64,000 nt of DNA from Xylogone sp. PMI_703 (GCA_021399445.1 JAJTUQ010000018.1:1-64000), one strand, 5' to 3'; shown: positions 11,349 to 22,610, counted from the stretch's first letter. Translations and numbers: made by a program. Notes: a model not told the origin generated them from the letters alone.

Positions 11349-11949
11349 GTGATATCGCGAGAGAGATTTAGAAGCAACGACGAGGGTCCACGACCTACAA
11401 AGCGACGAAAGCGACATTCAGAGCTTGCAGCGACCTCCAAAAGGTCGCCTATCCCAACAACAGGACTGGGGGTTGGCGGCAACGGCTATCCAGCATCGTC
11501 GCGGAAGTGCGGCCGAAGGACTTGTGAACAACAGTCTCACACTCTCCCTCGAGCCAGCCAGCACAGCCCGTTCGCCGTCTGCCGAATCCAAAGCCACGGC
11601 CTCCGAAGAATCTCACGCAGACACTATAGTGACCGACCTAAATCAGGAATGGGAAATCCGCAACATCGTCGATCGGAAGGCGGCTGGTGGCGAAGACTAC
11701 TTCTTAGTGGATTGGGAGCCGACGTGGATGCCTGCATCTGAATTAGACGGGGCAAGGGGGTTGGTAGATAAGTTCTTAGCTGGACTTCAACCTTTACGGT
11801 TCAAGAGTTCTGAGAAACACAGAGAGAGGGCTTGTGTAGAGCGAAGGCAGCAGGAGATAAGATCTGATGGATCCTGCGAGGCAAAGCCAACGAAACGGCG
11901 AGGACGGCCTCGGAAGCCAATTAATCCCTTTGCATATTGGCATCAATAG
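11349..11949 (+). pseudogene. Chromodomain and AT-hook protein fragment, frameshifted, 5' truncated
   Basis: Two plus frames join if one base of the five-G run at 11469-11473 is discounted: PTKRRKRHSELAATSKRSP in one frame and LAATAIQHRRGSAAEG in the other. The second frame carries a chromo-like domain (EWEIRNIVDRKAAGGEDYFLVDW, then WMPASELDGARGLVDKFLA) and ends with an AT-hook motif (KRRGRPRKP). Chromodomains bind methylated histone tails or occur at the ends of retrotransposon integrases. Neither frame has an ATG before the domain, so the 5' end is missing. Could be a host gene relic or a transposon-derived fragment. Confidence 0.6.
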
Positions 11950-12671
11950 TAAGCCGTCAGCGCATGCAGCAATATATCACGGATGCTACAAGACCTAAGC
12001 TTCAAACGACGCGCACTCGATCCATACCAGAAGGAGATGAGTTTACAGACCGCTGTAAGACCGTCTAATACTCACGTTACAAGTCGGGCTGGCACATGTA
12101 AGGCTATCCGTGGACAGCAGAAGAAGATATGACGGTTGCTTGAAATACAGCAGCAATCTAGATGCGCCTCTTCACGAAAATCGGCAATAAATTTGGGGAT
12201 TTGTTATATATTAGGCTACGATGTTAAATGATTGATTAACCTGCCTTCCTTATTTCTATTCCTCATACCACTCTTCATCGTTAAACATTCTCATCTTTAT
12301 CTTCAGGGTCACTTTCCGATGTATTGGCAAATATCTTATTAGGTTGATATCTTAAGAATTAAAAAATTTATATTGTGATATTTGGGCAGGAATTGCGTGC
12401 TAGAACTAGACGAGACAGCTGCAGTATTTCACATACATGTCTTGTACTCTGTACCTAGCATTTGCCACCATTGCTGAGCGCCTTGCCCACGTTTTATTCA
12501 CACACTTAGTCATATGACATCCTCTTTCGCCATTTCTTATCGCCACTTCCGGTCACTTCGCCACAGGAGGTACCAACTGGAAGAGTCAAGATGCATGGGT
12601 GGCAATTATAAGGCAATATAAATTTATGAGCCCTCCCAGGCCCTTCTATGAAATAGAATTGTAAGGAAAAA
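11950..12671. other. Spacer, nothing recognised
   Basis: AT-rich in its middle part (about 12180-12380). It separates the chromodomain fragment from the 3' end of the ankyrin receptor. No ORF with codable composition and no structured repeat seen. Confidence 0.4.
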
Positions 12672-15600
12672 TTACTTAGAAGATAGATATGCTCCTTTAT
12701 CCAGCAGCAACTGTACTATCTTCTCATAGCCATTAGCTGAAGCAGCCTGGAGAGCATTACCGTAATGTCCGCCTTGTGCGTTGATATTCACTCCTTTGTC
12801 CAGCAACAGCTGTACTATCTTCTCATTCCCATTAGCTGAAGCAGCCTGAAGAGCATTACCGTAACGTCCGGCTTGTGCGTTGATATTCGCTCCTTTGTCT
12901 AGTAGTAGTTGTACTATCTTCTCATAATCTCTAACTAAAGCAGCCTGGAGAGCATTACCAAAATCTCCGCCTTGTACGTTGATATTCACTCCTTTATCCA
13001 GTAACAGCTGTACTATCTTCTCATTCCCATTAGCTGAAGCAGCCTGAAGAGCATTACCGAAATCTCCGCCTTATACGTTGACATTCGCTCCTTTATCCAG
13101 TAACAGCTGTACTACCTTCTCATTCTCATTAGCTGAAGCAGCCTGGAGAGCGTTACCGAAATCTCCGCCTTGTACGTTGACATTCGCTCCTTTATCCAGC
13201 AACAGCTGTACTACCTTCTCATTCTTATTAGCTGAAGTAGCTTGGAGAGCATTACCGTAAAGTCTGCCTTGTACGTTAATATTCACTCCTTTGTTTAACA
13301 AAAGTTGTACTATCTTCTTATGGCCTTTAAATGAAGTAGCCTGAAGAGCATTACTGTAAAGTCCGCCTTGTGTGTTAATACTCGTTCCTTTGTCTAATAG
13401 CAACTGTACTATCTTCTCATTCCCATTAAATGAAGCAGCCTGAAGAGTGTTACCGTACTCATAGCCTTTAAATAAAGCAGCCTGGAGAGCGTTACTGTAA
13501 TGTCCACGTTGTGTGTTGTTGACATCCGCTCCTTTGTCTAGTAGTAGTAGTACTATCTTCTCATGACCTCTAGATGAAGTAGCCTGGAGAGTATTACTGT
13601 AATGTCCGCCTTGTACGTTGATATCCGCTTCTTTATCTAGTAACAGTTGTACTATCTTCTTATTCCCATTAAATGAAGTAGCCTGGAGAACGTTACCGAA
13701 ATCTCCACTTTGTGTGTTGATATTCGTTCCTTTGTCTAATAATAGCTGTACTATCTTCTCATGGCCTTCAAATGAAGTAGCCTGGAGAGTATTACTGAAA
13801 TGTCTGCCTTGTACGTTGACATTCGCTCCTTTATCCAGTAACAGCTGTACTATCTTCTTATTCCCATTAGCTGAAGTAGCCTGAAGAGTGTTACTGTAAT
13901 ATCCGCCTTGTGCGTTGATATTCGCTCCTTTATCCAGTAACAACTGTACTATCTTTTCATCGTCTCCAGCTGAAGCAGCCTGGAGAGCATTACCGTAAAC
14001 TCTGCCTTGTGTATTAATATTCGCTCCTTTGTCCAGTAGCAGTTGTACTATTTTCTTATAGCTTTTAAATGAAGCAGCTTGGAGAGCGTTACTATAATCT
14101 CCACCTTGTACGTTGATACTCGCTCTTTTGTCCAGTAACAGCTGTACTATCTTCTTATGATCTTTAGCTGAAGTAGCCTGGAGAGTGTTACCGTAATGTC
14201 TGCTTTGTACGTTGATATTCGTTCTTTTGTCTAACAGTAGCTGTACTATTTTCTCATGGCCTTCAAATAAAGCAGTCTGGAGAGCGTTACTGTAATATCC
14301 GCCTTGTACGTTGATATTTGTTTCTTTATCTAGTAACAACTGTACTATCTTCTTATAGTCTTCAGCTGAAGCAGCCTGGAGAGTATTACTGTAATGTCCG
14401 CTTTGTGCGTTGACATTCGCTCTTTTGTCCAGCAGCAGCTGTACTATCTTCTCATCGCCTCTAGCTGAAGTAGCCTGGAGAGCGTTGCCGTAACGTCCGC
14501 CTTGTGCGTTGATATTCGCTCCTTTGTCTAATAGCAGCTGTACTATCTGCTCATAACCTCCAGCTGAAGCAGCCTGGAGAGCGTTACCGAAATCTCCGCC
14601 TTGTGCGTTGATATTCGCTCCTTTCTCTAATAATGATTTTACCGTATGTCCGAGACCTGCCAAGGATGCGTAGTACAGCGGAGATGCCATGTTTCCATCT
14701 TGCTCCGGGTTTTCATGCCAAGGCAGATCCGGGTTGAAAAGCTTACCCCAGACTGTGTATGCTTGCCCCTGTTGGAGAAAGAACTTCAAGATACTTTCTT
14801 GGACGTCCTCCTCGGTCTCGGCAGGCTTTGCATGGACCATCCAATACTTCGCGGAATACTGCGCCAGCGGAAACTTGGCCTTGATTTCCTCAACGGGACG
14901 CGTGTCATCCAGATGCGATAGGTATGACAAACAGACTCTTGTAATAGATCTTCTTGCACTGATTTCGGTCATGCTTTCTTGGAAGGTTTCCTGAACCCGT
15001 CTGGACATGAGGTACTCCTTGACGGAAAAGTGCGCTAATTGAAGTTCGATCATGGCTTTTCTACCACCGGGATTAAGCTCCCTTGTTGCAAGAAAGACCA
15101 GACTTGAACAAATCTTCATGATTTCTCGGGGAATTGGCATCCTGTGGCTGGGATCAAATTGAGGATCTCCGCTGGGGTTGACTGCTATCGCATCTACAGC
15201 TTCTTCAATCGTCAGGGGCCGTTCCGAAAAAGTAAGGAACTGTAGAATCCTTATTGCGTCTTCTTTGTACTCTGTTTCCTGGCTGATGTTGGCCAAGATC
15301 CGAGAATACGTTTCATCTAACGTCTTCGGGAGTGATGCAAGTGCTTTCTCAAGTGCCCCCAAATGCAAACATTTCTCCAGGCTATCAAGTTGGCAAGCGG
15401 CCCACCTGAACCTGTGCATAGTAAGCGGCGACCATAAATGGTTGTGACGTATCTTACATTCCGTCGGCTTTCTTCATCAGTTCAGTCTCAATTTTGTCTT
15501 GCACCGATGGTGCGGAGCGCCATCTTTCAAACTCACGATCCTCTCGGAGTCGCTTGTGGACATATGCGCGAATGTCGGAATTCACAGGATCTTGCTGAAT

Positions 15601-17333
15601 AGAGACAAAGTTATCCTGATGTAGCCAGCGTTTTAGTTCCGATTCGATTTCCGCTTCTGCCCGACTCGTAGCGAGAAGTTGGAAATTCGTGTTCTTAGAG
15701 TTTGAGAACTGTTCCATCCACAAAAGTAAGTCTCGTCTCGTTTTGCATTCGTCTAGAGCATCTATGACGACTTGTATCTCTTTAACGTAATTCATCATAT
15801 GTTGAAAAGTCGTGACGAGGGATTCGGTCGTTGGCTGCCGACGCCCATCTTCACATTGTGAAAACAGTGTGTCTAGTTCCTTTCGAGAATTCTCACACCT
15901 TGAGTATAACTGTGCAACAAACGAGCGAACGAGGTTTTCAAGAGACTGCTTTTCAGCGTCGCGGAAATCGAAGAAGAAATCGAGAACAACATGAGGAGAA
16001 TCTTGGTTCTGGCGGAGATGCTCGATGATCGTCGAACAGAGAACAGTCTTCCCACACCCTGGAATCCCATGTAGCCAGAGATAGCGGCGTGTTCCAGATT
16101 TCCACTCTTTAAATGGTTCGCTCTCGAGGAACCAGGAACCTGTTCCTTCTTGGCGCTCTGCTATCGCTTTATTGAAGTTGGTTGAGGGATTAGGGGGACA
16201 GAGCCAATCGTTGATCTTGTTGGACTGACTATCTAAATTTAGTCTGTCAACCGTAGTCCTCGTGGCAGTAATAGTAGAATGAATATCGGCCACCTTTCCC
16301 GCCACTTAATCGTTGTTATCTAAAATATTCTTTAAAGAGGAGTTAAGAGAGACTAACTATCCTCCAGAAGATCAATAGCCTTCTGCGTCTCCTGGAGACC
16401 TTGACTGGGAACATATCCAAGAAGCTCCTTTGCATACGCAGCCGCCGTTGCAGCAGCATAGCGTTGCCATCGGTCACTCTTGTGTGAGTCTGCATAATCA
16501 CAAATTCCTCTAACTACAATACATGGGAAATTGTTCATCAAACCCGCGGCTTCCATCTCGAAACAAATGCATTCCTCCCCAACATCCTTCAGGATCTCGT
16601 CTCTGTGGGCAGCGTCCTTGAAAAGCGTATTGCCAGAAGCGATGATGCCATAGTGGATTTCGGGTTCGGTCGAGTCACGCTCCTTACGTGGTATTTCTTC
16701 GTTAGCGTCTGTGGTCTTAAACAACCGATCATTTTCAAAGCCTTGGTGCACGTAACCCTGTTTGGCTAGTCTGGGATAGCGTCTTGTCGCCTCTTCGAGA
16801 TATTCAAGCACTTTGGATCCTTCAAGCTCGTGTTGCGCCTGTAGATTTGCTAATGCCTTGAGGAGAACCTCCGGTGGCCTGTTGAGAAAGGCCCTGCTTT
16901 CCCGTTGATTTCCGGACTTTGCCTTAACCAGGTCATACTGGATAACACCTCCGCCGTTTCCATGGGGTTGACTAACGGCAATGTCTCCAAGCCGAATGTC
17001 GCGATCTTGATCCAGCCTCGCGATGCCAGCTCCAATTCCCACAAGGAGACCGATCCTGATTTGAGGGAAGGAGGAGAGCATGGGCAAGGCAGTAGCGGCA
17101 GCGGACGTCGTGCCATATACCCCAGCCGCAAGCGATGCTATCACTACATTATGTTCGCCAATACGGCCCCAAGTGTATGAATTTTTGTCGGTGTGAGGTT
17201 GTACAAAATCGGCTGGTTTTTCGTGTTTCTCATCGAGCATTGCCGTTGCCGCTGCACGCTCCAGTGGAAGAGCGGCGATCCATCCAACGGTGTACAGATC
17301 GCGGCTCTCCAGGGCCTTGGGCGGCGAAGCCAT
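12672..17333 (-). CDS. PNP_UDP-NACHT-ankyrin NLR-like receptor with an in-frame TAA in its repeats
   Basis: ATG at 17333. Exon 1 (17333-16358) codes a nucleoside phosphorylase-like domain of about 300 residues (GWIAALPLERAAATAML, GIGAGIA, ECICFEMEAAGLM, VRGICDYADSHKSDRWQ). Intron 16305-16357. Exon 2 (16304-15458) codes the NACHT NTPase with Walker A GIPGCGKTVL and Walker B IQVVIDALDEC. Intron 15412-15457. Exon 3 codes the NACHT C-terminal part and 33-residue ankyrin repeats. The frame meets TAA at 13071-13073 where sister repeats have CAA (NVQGG), giving 1387 aa. It then remains open for four more repeats to a stop at 12672. This is a standard fungal NLR architecture; the PNP domain is thought to be the effector. 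The truncated form keeps 16 repeats and may still work. Confidence 0.88.
12675..14600 (-). repeat. Ankyrin repeat array, about twenty 99-bp units
   Basis: Units read (D/H/R)(Y/F)GNALQAAS....EKIVQLLLDKGANINAQGG. I count 20, one of which (near 13455) is only half length, running KGYE directly into YGNTLQ. One unit has an extra residue (ADVNNTQ). Near-identity among units suggests recent expansion and concerted evolution, as in other fungal NLR repeat domains. Confidence 0.88.
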
Positions 17334-18687
17334 GATCGATAATCAAAGCTGAATAGATGACTCGAAAATGTTCCCTGTCTATTTGCATAAATTAGCTTTG
17401 CAATCAAGCAAGTCGCTTTATATAGGAAACAGAGACGTCTCACAGCGCTAATACGAAGGCTAGAATCAAAAGGCTCGACTTGTGAGATGGAGATGGGGAT
17501 GAGGAAGACGTTGGAGCGCATTGGGCTTCCAAGAGCCTAGAGTGTTATATTGGATGATGCCCGAAGCAATGACCACGAGAACGATCGATGGGAATGGTAA
17601 TGATGGCAACAGCAGTGAACGATGGCGGCGTGAAGTCAATTCAACCCATTTCTAGCAACAGTATCGCGGGGCTGAAGAGGCTGGGGCTGGCTGGGGCTGG
17701 GGCTGGGGGCTGGCCAATATGACTTTCTGAGAACGTGTAACAACATCATTGGCTGAGTAGCTGGACGGGTACAGAGGGACTTCATCTGGGAGAACTACAC
17801 ATGTAAAATACAATTCTTGGAGAGCTCTTCATAAACTTTGCAGTAGCACCGGATTCAGGTGGTGGGCGCCAAGCTATGAAGTTGCGCTAACATTTGATTA
17901 GGCTCACACCCAGAAATTTTATTTTCAACAAGACGTGTTGTACGCGTCGATACGCGTCTGTTGGCTATTACGCAGTTAGCTGGCACGCGCACGGCGAAGC
18001 TGTGAACGCATTGTCGATGCCTAGTGCTTTGTTACCACCTTTACCATCGATTGCTCTCGAGCAAAGCCCTCTATCATCCTTCCCATGGCTGCTTGATGCT
18101 TTATTCATCGGAAACAATGTTGGTATGGTTTACGTTAATCGATTTGACGGGCATCTTGATCGAAACTTCTTCAATAGCCGTTCTGCTTAACATATCGAGG
18201 CTTCCGTTGTTGACTAACCACAGCACACATCACGTGAGCCATATGATGGGATTAAAACCCAACTCGGGTTGGTCCCTCCCGACGGGAGTGCTCCAATGCT
18301 TCCCGCCAGTTATGCCCCATGGCTTAGGCGCAGATTTAAGTAGCGTAATTAATTATGCCGTCGCCATTCCTAGCTTACAGTTGAGCCAAGCTTAGGCTCA
18401 TATCTGCTGAACCAGTGCAATGTAGTTGCTGCAGTTCGATGCAATAAAGCATTTTTCGGTGAGGTGGAGATCACCTCCAATTAAAATGGTAGAATGCAGG
18501 AAAGTGGCCCGCGAGGATTACCAATACCAGAGAATGAGACGGATACTGCAACTGGCCGGGAGTATTGAAGAGTAATCTTACCCCGCCTCATCATCTACTT
18601 TTCTCGTTCACGACAGGTGCTGATCTAGCCATGTAAATATATCTAGCGACTTTACCATCTCACTTATTATCTAAGACATCTCTCGCA
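17334..18687. other. Upstream region between the ankyrin receptor and a C2H2 gene
   Basis: No gene seen; scattered short ORFs look random. A purine-rich simple repeat of GGGGCT units lies near 17674-17713. The region would contain promoters for both divergent genes. A TATA-like AATATATC occurs about 50 bases before the 18688 ATG. Confidence 0.4.
17674..17713 (+). repeat. GGCTGGGGCTGG simple repeat
   Basis: A short run of GGGGCT/GGCT units. Low complexity, without an evident function. Confidence 0.7.
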
Positions 18688-19560
18688 ATGGCTTACTGTC
18701 AACTCTGCTCACGGAAGTTTGGAGACCAAAACTCCTTAAACCAACACCTCAAAACCTCAAGCCGACATAGCTGGTGTGATCGATGCAAGAAAGACTTCAA
18801 ATCTGGCGCCGCAAAGCAGCGACACCTGCGGGAATCTTCACGACACAACATCTGTACTAAATGTGCTGAAACCCCTGACTTCGAGACGAGTCGAGAACTG
18901 AAGAAGCATCTTCGATCGCATAGCTTGAATAGTGAAACCTCACGCAATACTGATATCGAGAGATCATCTCCAGAATACCTTGGTATATCTCGCTCGGTCA
19001 TATGCTCTCGCCCTCAAGCTGCGTTTCCAACAGCCAAAGGTAGAATCTATAGTCTCACAGATTGAAACTACGTTGAATCCAGCAATAATCTCCTTACTAA
19101 TAGAAGCGGCTTTGCGCACTCTGCCCGTTGATAACACCGCGAATGGTATAGCAGCACGAAAAGAGAAACAGAGATTGCGAGCGGCTGAGGCAAAACAGGC
19201 TGAAAAGGAATTCCTCGAAAATTTTAAACGCCTGAAATACGACTACCTCAACGAAGATGAACAAAGGGCAATTTCCCTCTTACTCCAGATATTCGATTCA
19301 ATACACCTACTCTTGTATGTGGTCAGATATGTAATTGGTTAGAGTATAAAGATTTTTTTGGGTTTCGAGCAAACCCCTTCGTAGCTGGAAGTAACAGGAA
19401 GCAGTTCAAAAAAATACACAGTCCAGATTGGCCCAGGAGCTGTAGTTTATCGACTTGGCTTCGAAACTGATCATATCAAGATTGAGGGCGTGAAATGCCT
19501 CCGTGAGAAAGAAGTGCTCGAGAGTCTTGTTATGCAAGTGGAATCTTAATGGCACACTTC
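18688..19560 (+). pseudogene. C2H2 zinc-finger gene, reading frame broken
   Basis: ATG at 18688. The first 95 residues contain a C2H2 finger (CQLCSRKFGDQNSLNQHLKTSSRH), a second (CDRCKKDFKSGAAKQRHLRESSRH) and a third partial one (CTKCAETPDF...HLRSH). These give likely nucleic-acid binding. The frame then ends at 19065. Coding-looking sequence continues in other frames: VSQIETTLNPAIISLLIEAALRTLP and an ENFKRLKYDYLNEDEQRAIS block, then ICNWLEYKDFFGFRANPF near 19340, then YTVQIGPGAVVYRLGFE to a stop near 19551. No combination of good splice sites restores one frame, so I read it as a degraded gene. A truncated zinc-finger product remains possible. Confidence 0.6.
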
Positions 19561-19913
19561 ACCAGATTTTTCAGACCAAGGCTTACAAGGCCCAAAAGCT
19601 TAATGTAAGGCCCAGTGCAATGAATTTCCTAGATGGATTATGGACAGACTACCAGAAGAATAAAAAAAGGAAGGTGCAGGAAGTGAGCCACGTGTGCATA
19701 GACCCTTTGCAATGACGGGATAATCACTTCTTATATCCGAATACGATTATGGCTGCAGTGACCATGGCTGAGTTAGTACGCTTTAGAGGCTTTCCCGTAG
19801 AAGCTACATCACGAATGAAATTTTAAGTGGCTTTCATTCACATGATCTTTTTCTACCCTCCTACCTTTTCCACCAAATGTAAGTTCAAGACCAAGCAGTA
19901 TCAGCTGTGAGCT

Positions 19914-20298
19914 TCATGTGCAATACAATACTATCATAAAAGCATTATAGACGGTCAGAGCACCTATAATCCCACCTACAATCCGTGCTCTCATTATTTT
20001 CCAATCCTCCCGCCCAAACGTACCGCATTCAGCAATATTATCAATTTTAAGATCCTGAATCTCTGAATCAAAAAATCCTTCTTTTTTTAAATGTCCCTGC
20101 CAAATCTTGAATTCCTCATCGGTTGTTTGAGTAGACGGAATGTCTAACCGATTAGCGTCTGCAGATAGAAATATATATATATAACTTACCTTTAACTTCT
20201 GATCTAGAGCCCACCCAGAAACCAAATTCTTTTTTTTCCTTCTTCATTGCTGCGAGTAATTGATCTGCCCGCTCTGCTGGCCAGTTTTCAAGTGGCAT
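19914..20298 (-). CDS. Small unknown protein with C-terminal membrane segment, two exons
   Basis: ATG at 20298 (MPLENWPAERADQLLAAMKK). Exon 1 20298-20190, then an unusually short 31-nt intron 20159-20189 (GTAAGT donor, AT-run, CTGCAG acceptor), exon 2 20158-19914. About 117 aa. Exon 2 contains EFKIWQGHLKKEGFFDSEIQDLKI and ends with a hydrophobic segment (IVGGIIGALTVYNAFMIVLY). No family recognised. Its upstream region is duplicated in front of the unrelated gene starting at 22217. The short intron is the weak point of the model; both exons look coding on composition. Confidence 0.6.
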
Positions 20299-20447
20299 GG
20301 TTTGTGGTTCTAAGGATAGAGTGATCTAAAATGTTTAGATAGAATCTTCAAAAGAGGCTGACAATTGGGAGATGAGAGAGTTAACAAGATGTTCAAAGAT
20401 TATATCCTCGTAGGTTAGGAATTCGATGGTTAAATACATAACATAGT

Positions 20448-20636
20448 ACAAAGATCACAGCTTGGTTAGCTAATTCTGCAGCTTCCATCGCACTCCCAAA
20501 ACCTAGCCCCTATGGCTTAATCCAGTTCATCATGTCAGCCATAATAGTAATACCCCGGGAAATGGGCCAGGCTGCTATGCATGGATACGGCAGGTGTGCT
20601 GTTGCTGCCGAGAATGCTTGCTAATCCCCACCTGGT
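20448..20636 (+). repeat. Duplicated upstream region, copy A
   Basis: About 190 bases, strongly similar to 22378-22610. Shared blocks include GATCACA.CTTGGTT, CATCATGTCAGCC and TTATGCATGGATACGG/CTATGCATGGATACGG, and TGTGCTGTTGCTGC. Most differences are transitions. It lies 150-340 bases upstream of the 20298 start codon. Confidence 0.8.
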
Positions 20637-20661
20637 GTCCCCTAGTTGGCTGCAGTAGCGT

Positions 20662-20804
20662 TACCAGTATTTATTAGCCAACCGGACAGTTCGCTCAACC
20701 GGACACCCCCAGTAATTTATGCCTTATTTTGTGCCTTGGTGCCTGAATCACTAGGGGTGTCCGGTTGAGTGAACTTTCCGGTTGGCTAATGATAAATACT
20801 GGTA
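20662..20804. mobile_element. MITE, 139 bp, TA target-site duplication
   Basis: Two long terminal inverted repeats (about 50 bases) face each other across about 43 bases. The left arm starts CCAGTATTTATTAGCC and ends CAACCGGACACCCC. The right arm starts GGGGTGTCCGGTTG and ends AAATACTGG. They differ by a three-base indel and a few substitutions. TA flanks both ends (20662-20663, 20803-20804), as expected for a Tc1/mariner or pogo-type element. No transposase inside, so non-autonomous. Confidence 0.8.
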
Positions 20805-20984
20805 CCTTAACTCCGACCTGTAGCCAAGCCATCCCGCTGGTCCATAGTGTGACTGTGGCTGCGGCGACGGACGTGACTAGCATCAAGGAGACAAGCCTTA
20901 AAGGCTTCCCCATCTACCCGCATTATACAAAAGAGGAAAAAGGGTTGAACCTTTGGGGGCTTCCCATCGATTTACTTAAAAGAT

Positions 20985-21474
20985 CTAGCAATAAACCCCG
21001 GATCTGAATATTAAACCGAAATGCATTACTGAATCAGGAATATCAATATAACTAATGTGCAAATCTTGAATGAGACTTTCAATATAGAGCCCTTCCTCTA
21101 AAAACTTGCCAATATATTCCCCAGGCTACAAGGCAAAAATGTAAAGTTAAAAATCAACATAGCCACCGGCATAAGCCACATTTAGCTCTCTCGGTTAGAA
21201 GATAATGTAAATTATTCTCAACTTCCAACATTTATTTCTCTGTCAGATAACTCTAAGGTAGTCAAGGCGGCCTAAAAAGGTTATTAATACAATCATATAC
21301 TAGAAATTGCAATAGAAATATATACCATAGCTATTGAAAATTTTTGATTATGATAATTTCCTTCAAATCATTATTACAGAGCCATGGCTCTATAACAAAA
21401 GAGAAGAAGAGCATGGAAATATAAGCCACCAGGAAAAAGGCTAAGAAGCCGATCAGACCGTCTTCAAAATTCAT
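20985..21474 (-). CDS. Possible small membrane protein gene, relic or two exons
   Basis: ATG at 21474 opens 47 codons with a strong membrane helix (LIGFLAFFLVAYISMLFFSFVI) ending in a stop at 21331. About 200 bases downstream a minus-strand frame reads EYIGKFLEEGLYIESLIQDL and continues to a stop at 20985. This second part resembles the second exon of the neighbouring 19914-20298 gene (HLKKEGFFDSEIQDLKI). The parts may be exons of one gene or relics of a tandem paralogue. No complete splice model found. Confidence 0.35.
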
Positions 21475-21820
21475 TGTCTTTTAAATATAATGGTATTATC
21501 TCTTAGCAACGTGATCAAAAAGATCCCAATTAATCAAGATAGCTAGAGAAATCACAACGTTACTTGTCACGTCTTTATACATTAAGACTATTTTTCTACT
21601 AAGGACAAGAAATAAATAAGAACCTCACAGCTTATAGTTCAAAGGTCAATCACAACTTAGCCAAACATTCCTTACACCCCCACTGTGTTTTTGCAAGCTA
21701 CAAGCTTTATGCAGAGATCTAATTTAGAACTTAAAGGATTTGATCAAGCTAAACAAGACTAGAGTAAACTCGATGATCCAATACATGATTTTGAGTACTA
21801 ATAATGTTTAGTCACATTTC
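21475..21820. other. AT-rich spacer
   Basis: No open frame or repeat recognised. Confidence 0.4.
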
Positions 21821-22217
21821 TCATTTTATCAGGACCTTTCCAAGCATCTCCCGCTCTCCATCCTTCAAATACTGCGAAGCTAACTCTTTTAGCGCAGATT
21901 CATCGGAGTCACCACAAGTGCCATCAAGCTGCTCTTCATCATGTACCTTCACCACCTGAGCTTCCCACCTTTCATTAGCTTCTTTATCTGTTCCTCCAAC
22001 ACCTATCCATGTATCCCTAACAAGAACCTTCAGATCTTCAGATTCATACTTAGGGTATTCAGATTTATAATGCTCTTTAAATTATAAGTAACAATTCATA
22101 CATCGTAATAGGAAGTCATAACTTACGAACAATCAGAGATCTGGTCCGATTACCATCGTCCGTGAATTTATAATCAGGCAAAGCCATTTCAAGTAGAGGT
22201 ATCGGGAACGAAGACAT
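21821..22217 (-). CDS. Small unknown protein, two exons, 114 aa
   Basis: ATG at 22217 (MSSFPIPLLEMALPDYKF). Exon 1 22217-22127, intron 22075-22126 (GTAAGT donor, TTTAAAG acceptor), exon 2 22074-21821. Exon 2 reads YPKYESEDLKVLVRDTWIG and a polar segment with ANERWEAQVVKVHDEEQLDG, ending KVLIK. Acidic, no signal peptide or membrane helix. Not recognised; it resembles small lineage-specific fungal proteins. Its upstream region is duplicated before the 20298 gene. Confidence 0.7.
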
Positions 22218-22377
22218 TGTGCGGTTGTAATGTATAGTTATATTGATAGTTATAGCGATTTATCCAGGACCCGGATACTCTAGTGATGTATTTATAAGGT
22301 ATAAGTTAAAGTAAAAGGTTTTGAGGATTGAAGACCTGTTATATAGTAAAATATAAGAGATTAAATCCATAAACTAT

Positions 22378-22610
22378 TACATAAAATATCACAAGATCAC
22401 AACTTGGTTGCCCAATTCAGCGGCTTCTGTCATACTCCCAAAGCCTAGCCCTTTATGTCTAAATCCAGTCATCATGTCAGCCGTGGCAGTAACGCCCCGA
22501 AAAGCAGGCTAGGTCGTTATGCATGGATACGGAGAGTGTGCTGTTGCTGCTGCTGGGAGTGCTTAGAAACACCAACTTGGTGCACCCAACTGGGGTAGAT
22601 TGCTGGTGTA
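22378..22610 (+). repeat. Duplicated upstream region, copy B
   Basis: Partner of copy A at 20448-20636, in the same orientation and at similar distance (160-390 bases) from its gene's start at 22217. The two coding regions themselves are not alike. Confidence 0.8.

Noticed and set aside
13078..13884. Plus-strand ORFs opposite the ankyrin repeats
   Set aside because: Antisense shadows of the 99-bp ankyrin units, repetitive and without sensible starts.
12675..14600. CRISPR-like regular repeats
   Set aside because: The 99-bp periodicity is continuous coding sequence (ankyrin units) without spacers, in a eukaryotic genome.
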